In this document: positions 59,345-61,561 of the stretch, one piece after another
How positions within the stretch are numbered: position 1 is the stretch's first letter
Layout of the letters: every line of letters starts with the position of its first letter
Assembly: GCA_028819435.1 (NCBI GenBank)
Contig: JAPPLK010000024.1
Span: 1 to 61,561, forward strand
Direction of reading: 5' to 3'
DNA: 61,561 bases
Source: Nitrospira sp.
GTDB taxonomy: Bacteria > Nitrospirota > Nitrospiria > Nitrospirales > UBA8639
The notes under the pieces: model-generated
Seen by the model: only the letters and a program-made list of their open reading frames with translations
Told to the model about the DNA's origin: nothing
Database searches by the model: none
Program-made: the position numbers and the translations under genes

Positions 59345-59505
59345 TGTTTTTGTCTGTCATCCTCGACGCTTGTCCTCGATGTCTTTCATCGAGGATCCAG
59401 GCAATATACGAGAATCCAGCGTCTTTTCTTTTTCCTGCGTTCTAAAGACCCTGGATCCCCGATCAAGCCTGTCCTTGACACGATCGAGGATCGGGAATGA
59501 CAGAA
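59345..59505. repeat. Two GATCGAGGATCCAGG-family repeats
   Basis: GTCATCCTCGACGCTTGTCCTCGA-TCATCGAGGATCCAGG and CTGGATCCCCGATCAAGCC-ACGATCGAGGATCGGGAATGAC. The segment TCCAGGCAATATACGAGAATC also appears at about 60744-60764, so at least 60 bp are duplicated. Confidence 0.65.
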
Positions 59506-59592
59506 AAAGAAATGCGTAGGGATGTAGAGTCTTGACAAACACCTGCAGGCATGAATAATGAAGGCGAAACGAACGGTTCTACGGAGGAAGTC

Positions 59593-59802
59593 ATGAGTAC
59601 AAAGAACTCTGTCAGAAAACCCACCGTGAGAAAGCGCGGCGCAGTTGAAGACAACGCGAAGCCCTCTCGTTTCGTGGATGCCCCCGAAGATGTTATTGAT
59701 TCCGAAATCGCCGCAACGCGGTTACGCGAAATCAATGAAGGTCCCGAGAATCTTATTTCGGGAGAGAAGTTGACTGCCGCCCTTGACCGCCTCGTTAAGT
59801 GA
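59593..59802 (+). CDS. RelB-like antitoxin
   Basis: A 69-residue protein with a basic N terminus (STKNSVRKPTVRKRGAV) and an acidic C-terminal helix (SEIAATRLREINEGPENLISGEKLTAALDRLV). GGAGG lies six bases before the ATG at 59593; an upstream ATG at 59551 is less likely. It overlaps the toxin start by four bases (GTGA). The family is inferred from context and the RELISGEEL-like ending. Confidence 0.75.
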   Translation: MSTKNSVRKPTVRKRGAVEDNAKPSRFVDAPEDVIDSEIAATRLREINEGPENLISGEKLTAALDRLVK

Positions 59803-60074
59803 AGCGGTACATTTACGCGTATACGAAGGCGTCGCTTGATGCCCTCGCTGCTATGCCGAAAGATGTGCGCAGGCAGATCAAGCGTAAGATTGATGGCTTA
59901 GCAGAGGGTTCCACCAGACAAGGCATCAAACTCCGGGGCGTGCTGGACGGGACTCATCACGTTTATCGAATACGGTCTGGGCATTATCGCATTCTCTATT
60001 CCATCCGCGACGATTCCAAAATCATCGTTCTTGACATCGGGCATCGGCGTGATATCTACCGCCGGCTGAATTGA
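59799..60074 (+). CDS. RelE/ParE-type toxin
   Basis: A 91-residue GTG-started toxin of the RelE superfamily: IYAYTKASLDALAAMPKDVRRQIKRKIDGLAEG, then KLRGVLDGTHHVYRIRSGHYRILYSIRDDSKIIVLDIGHRRDIYRRL. The conserved basic YRIRSGHYRILY strand and the terminal GHRRDIYR are diagnostic. It would act as an mRNA interferase or gyrase poison. It is coupled to the antitoxin by the overlap. Confidence 0.9.
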   Translation: MKRYIYAYTKASLDALAAMPKDVRRQIKRKIDGLAEGSTRQGIKLRGVLDGTHHVYRIRSGHYRILYSIRDDSKIIVLDIGHRRDIYRRLN

Positions 60075-60105
60075 CGGACGATCCCTCAGGGGATGGCCGG
60101 ACACG

Positions 60106-60258
60106 TCACGATGGTCCTTCAAGCGAGTCGGTGGATTCCGATTCAATCGGCGTGAACCAGCCCTTCACCGGACAGGCGAGCAGCGTGTCCACCAATCCCT
60201 GATTCTTCGTTGCCGTCAGACGATACTTGCCTTTTTCCACCCGTTCCACATCAAATGC
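60106..60258 (-). pseudogene. C-terminal relic of an antitoxin gene
   Basis: The frame DVERVEKGKYRLTATKNQGLVDTLLACPVKGWFTPIESESTDSL ends normally but lacks an ATG and the N-terminal DNA-binding part. CPVKGWF-P-ESESTD endings occur in VapB/AbrB-type antitoxins as I recall them. It sits directly behind the hicB-like gene. It is a truncated remnant. Confidence 0.5.
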
Positions 60259-60261
60259 CTA

Positions 60262-60492
60262 TTAGACGGACACCACCAGATTATGCTTTATCGGATACGT
60301 GGCTTCTGCGAGCGTGATGGGTTGGTTGCGTTGCGCCTGGGCTTCAAGAATTTTTCGCGCCACGTCATGCGCATATTCAATCGTTTCTTCTATCGTCCGG
60401 CCTTGCACGACCAGCCCTTGGACGTCGGCTGACGTGGCGACATACACATTCTCCGGCAACTTCTCAATGTGCAGATTGATAATATGCTCCAT
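60262..60492 (-). CDS. Solitary HicB/DUF1902-type antitoxin
   Basis: A 76-residue paralogue of the protein at 54260 (INLHIEKLPENVYVATSADVQGLVVQGRTIEETIEYAHDVARKIL). AAGGAGG lies six bases before the ATG. No hicA follows; a truncated antitoxin relic takes its place. It may act alone as a repressor. Confidence 0.8.
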   Translation of the reverse strand: MEHIINLHIEKLPENVYVATSADVQGLVVQGRTIEETIEYAHDVARKILEAQAQRNQPITLAEATYPIKHNLVVSV

Positions 60493-60597
60493 TGACGGCC
60501 TCCTTCTTTATGAACTCTCCATCCTGCACACCCCACTACCACATAGACAAGAAGATTACGCCACGCTCGCCTCCTCCGACAACTGGTGCCTCCTTCT

Positions 60598-60765
60598 TGT
60601 CATCCTCGATCCTTTTTCCTTTGTGTCATCCCCGATCCTCGAGCCTGTCAAGGACAGGCTTGATCGGGGATCCAGAGGTTTTTCTTTTTCATTGTCTTTA
60701 TCTGTCATCCTCGACGCTGGTCCTCGACGTCTTGAATCGAGGATCCAGGCAATATACGAGAATCC
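60598..60765. repeat. Two GATCGGGGATCCAG-family repeats
   Basis: GTCATCCCCGATCCTCGAGCC-GACAGGCTTGATCGGGGATCCAGAGG and a copy of the 59350-59410 unit ending CCAGGCAATATACGAGAATC. No gene is seen in 60493-60835. Confidence 0.65.
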
Positions 60766-60835
60766 AGCGTCTTTTCCTTTTCCTCGGTTTGCGAAGACAA
60801 CGACACTGGATTCCCGCTAAAGACTTGCGATTGTA

Positions 60836-61033
60836 GATGTTCACTCATTCGTTGACAGAATGCTCAGATTGAACAGGGGTGACCGTATTCTTTTCCTCCC
60901 CTTTGTAAGGGGAGGCCAGGTGGGGTAGAACTGTCTGCCCATCAGGTTTCCAGGCTTCTACCTCCCCTCGCCCCTCCTTACAAAGGAGGGGAAAAAGGCG
61001 GGCTGGAAATGTGTCAACGAATTAGTGAACACA
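60836..61033. mobile_element. MITE copy B with terminal inverted repeats
   Basis: Left end TGTTCACTCATTCGTTGACA and right end TGTCAACGAATTAGTGAACA (plus CA). The right end is the exact inverse of the left end of copy A at 42122. The interior matches copy A apart from a short deletion. No coding capacity. Confidence 0.8.
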
Positions 61034-61561
61034 TACAAGTCGCCCCCCAGGCCCTTGTCGTCCCTCCCTGGTGTGCCAGGGCCAACTTATCGGCGAGACG
61101 CCATGATCCAGTTCCCGCACGTTCTAGGTCTATCATGAAAGGTAACAAGGCCGACCAAGCCTGCTCCGTTTTCGCTGCACTTCGTAATCTGATCTGCTCC
61201 TACAGGAACGCCCACACCTGGCCCGCTTGTTCGGCACTCTCATGCTGGTGAGCCGGCGTGGCGGGTCGCTGTTCGGCAAGATACCGGAGGGAGGCGCAAC
61301 CGTCCCCGAAGGGACAGCGGGCCGACTAGGAAGTGAGATGTGAGATGTGAAGGGGAGGAAGCACAAGGGGAAGGCCGGAAGCCTCCCCCCAGGCTCGACT
61401 CGAAGGCTAGAGGGTTCCTACTGACACGGTTCGGTTAATAACTGTATCCCCCCTAGCCGGAGCGAGAATAAGGCGTGGGGGTAGGGAAGTCAAGAAAGAG
61501 AAAGGTGCCGGGGATCCGGGCCAGGAGAAACCTCCGGGGAAAGGGGTATGAGGGATGAGAC
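61034..61561. other. Unassigned noncoding segment at window end, possibly structured RNA
   Basis: About 530 bp with no convincing reading frame. It is purine-rich toward the end (GGGGTAGGGAAGTCAAGAAA, then AAACCTCCGGGGAAAGGGG), with several short hairpins. The style resembles the leader of a group II intron ahead of its reverse transcriptase, but I could not identify the intron boundary or domain V. The window ends before this can be settled. Confidence 0.3.

Noticed and set aside
19746-61000. Regular short repeats that might be CRISPR arrays
   Set aside because: The units are palindromic, irregularly spaced, scattered between genes and without unique spacers or cas genes.
1-61561. tRNA, rRNA or riboswitch genes
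   Set aside because: No cloverleaf with a T-loop GTTCRANNC pattern, rRNA segment or known riboswitch core was recognised; a covariance-model search would be needed to exclude them fully.

Overview
The window is bacterial chromosome, gene-dense, with mostly GC-rich conserved genes and several A/T-richer islands. No rRNA or tRNA gene was recognised, so the host is inferred only from gene content. A free-living, Gram-negative, sulfate-assimilating organism is clear from the TonB receptor, Slam-type outer-membrane protein, lipoproteins and complete APS-type sulfate reduction operon. The combination of a long two-domain dCTP deaminase next to a KamA-type radical SAM enzyme, a CbbQ/NirQ-type ATPase, a sulfite reductase fused to TusA, and a 31-residue COX24-type basic protein reminds me of Nitrospirota (Nitrospira relatives). 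That assignment is a guess from memory of such gene sets, not a demonstrated result.

Layout. 0.2-13.5 kb (minus strand) is a defence island built around a type I restriction-modification system: half-HsdS, HsdM, a RhuM-Fic fusion, RhuM, full HsdS, a membrane coiled-coil protein, a three-gene cassette (membrane protein, TIR-like protein with an embedded glycine-rich hydrophobic segment, DUF3800 protein) bracketed by two dinD relics, an array of helically phased TGCTATG heptamers, HsdR and a YgjP-type metallopeptidase. 13.8-22.7 kb holds housekeeping and unassigned genes: amidotransferase, methyltransferase, a DUF4062-ATPase fusion, an ABC exporter, a tiny COX24 gene, an orphan Phd antitoxin, a lipoprotein and nadB. 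22.9-30.7 kb is a minus-strand sulfate assimilation operon (rrf2, sulfite reductase-TusA fusion, cysH, trpD2-like, cysD, cysNC) behind a consensus promoter with a dyad over the start site. 31-37.3 kb has two DUF2064/arsenosugar-type glycosyltransferases, then kamA-dcd-membrane protein, then an unassigned 497-residue protein.

37.5-41.1 kb has a TbpB-like lipoprotein, a CbbQ-like ATPase and an A/T-rich two-gene ABC ATPase plus DUF3226 (TOPRIM-like) module that looks like an acquired defence system. 41.2-53.9 kb has a HAD phosphatase, secreted and lipoproteins, a B12-binding radical SAM enzyme, UbiE/MenG, a TonB-dependent receptor, a PhoD-like phosphatase and decayed toxin-antitoxin or nuclease relics. 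54-60.5 kb holds a hicBA pair with a broken toxin, a TbpB-like surface lipoprotein with its own Slam outer-membrane translocator (a type XI secretion module), and three more toxin-antitoxin loci.

The whole window is littered with short palindromic repeats of at least five families and at least two kinds of non-autonomous mobile element. Several of these repeats sit in frame inside proteins: CysNC, the TrpD2-like protein, KamA, UbiE, a lipoprotein signal region, and the linker of Slam.
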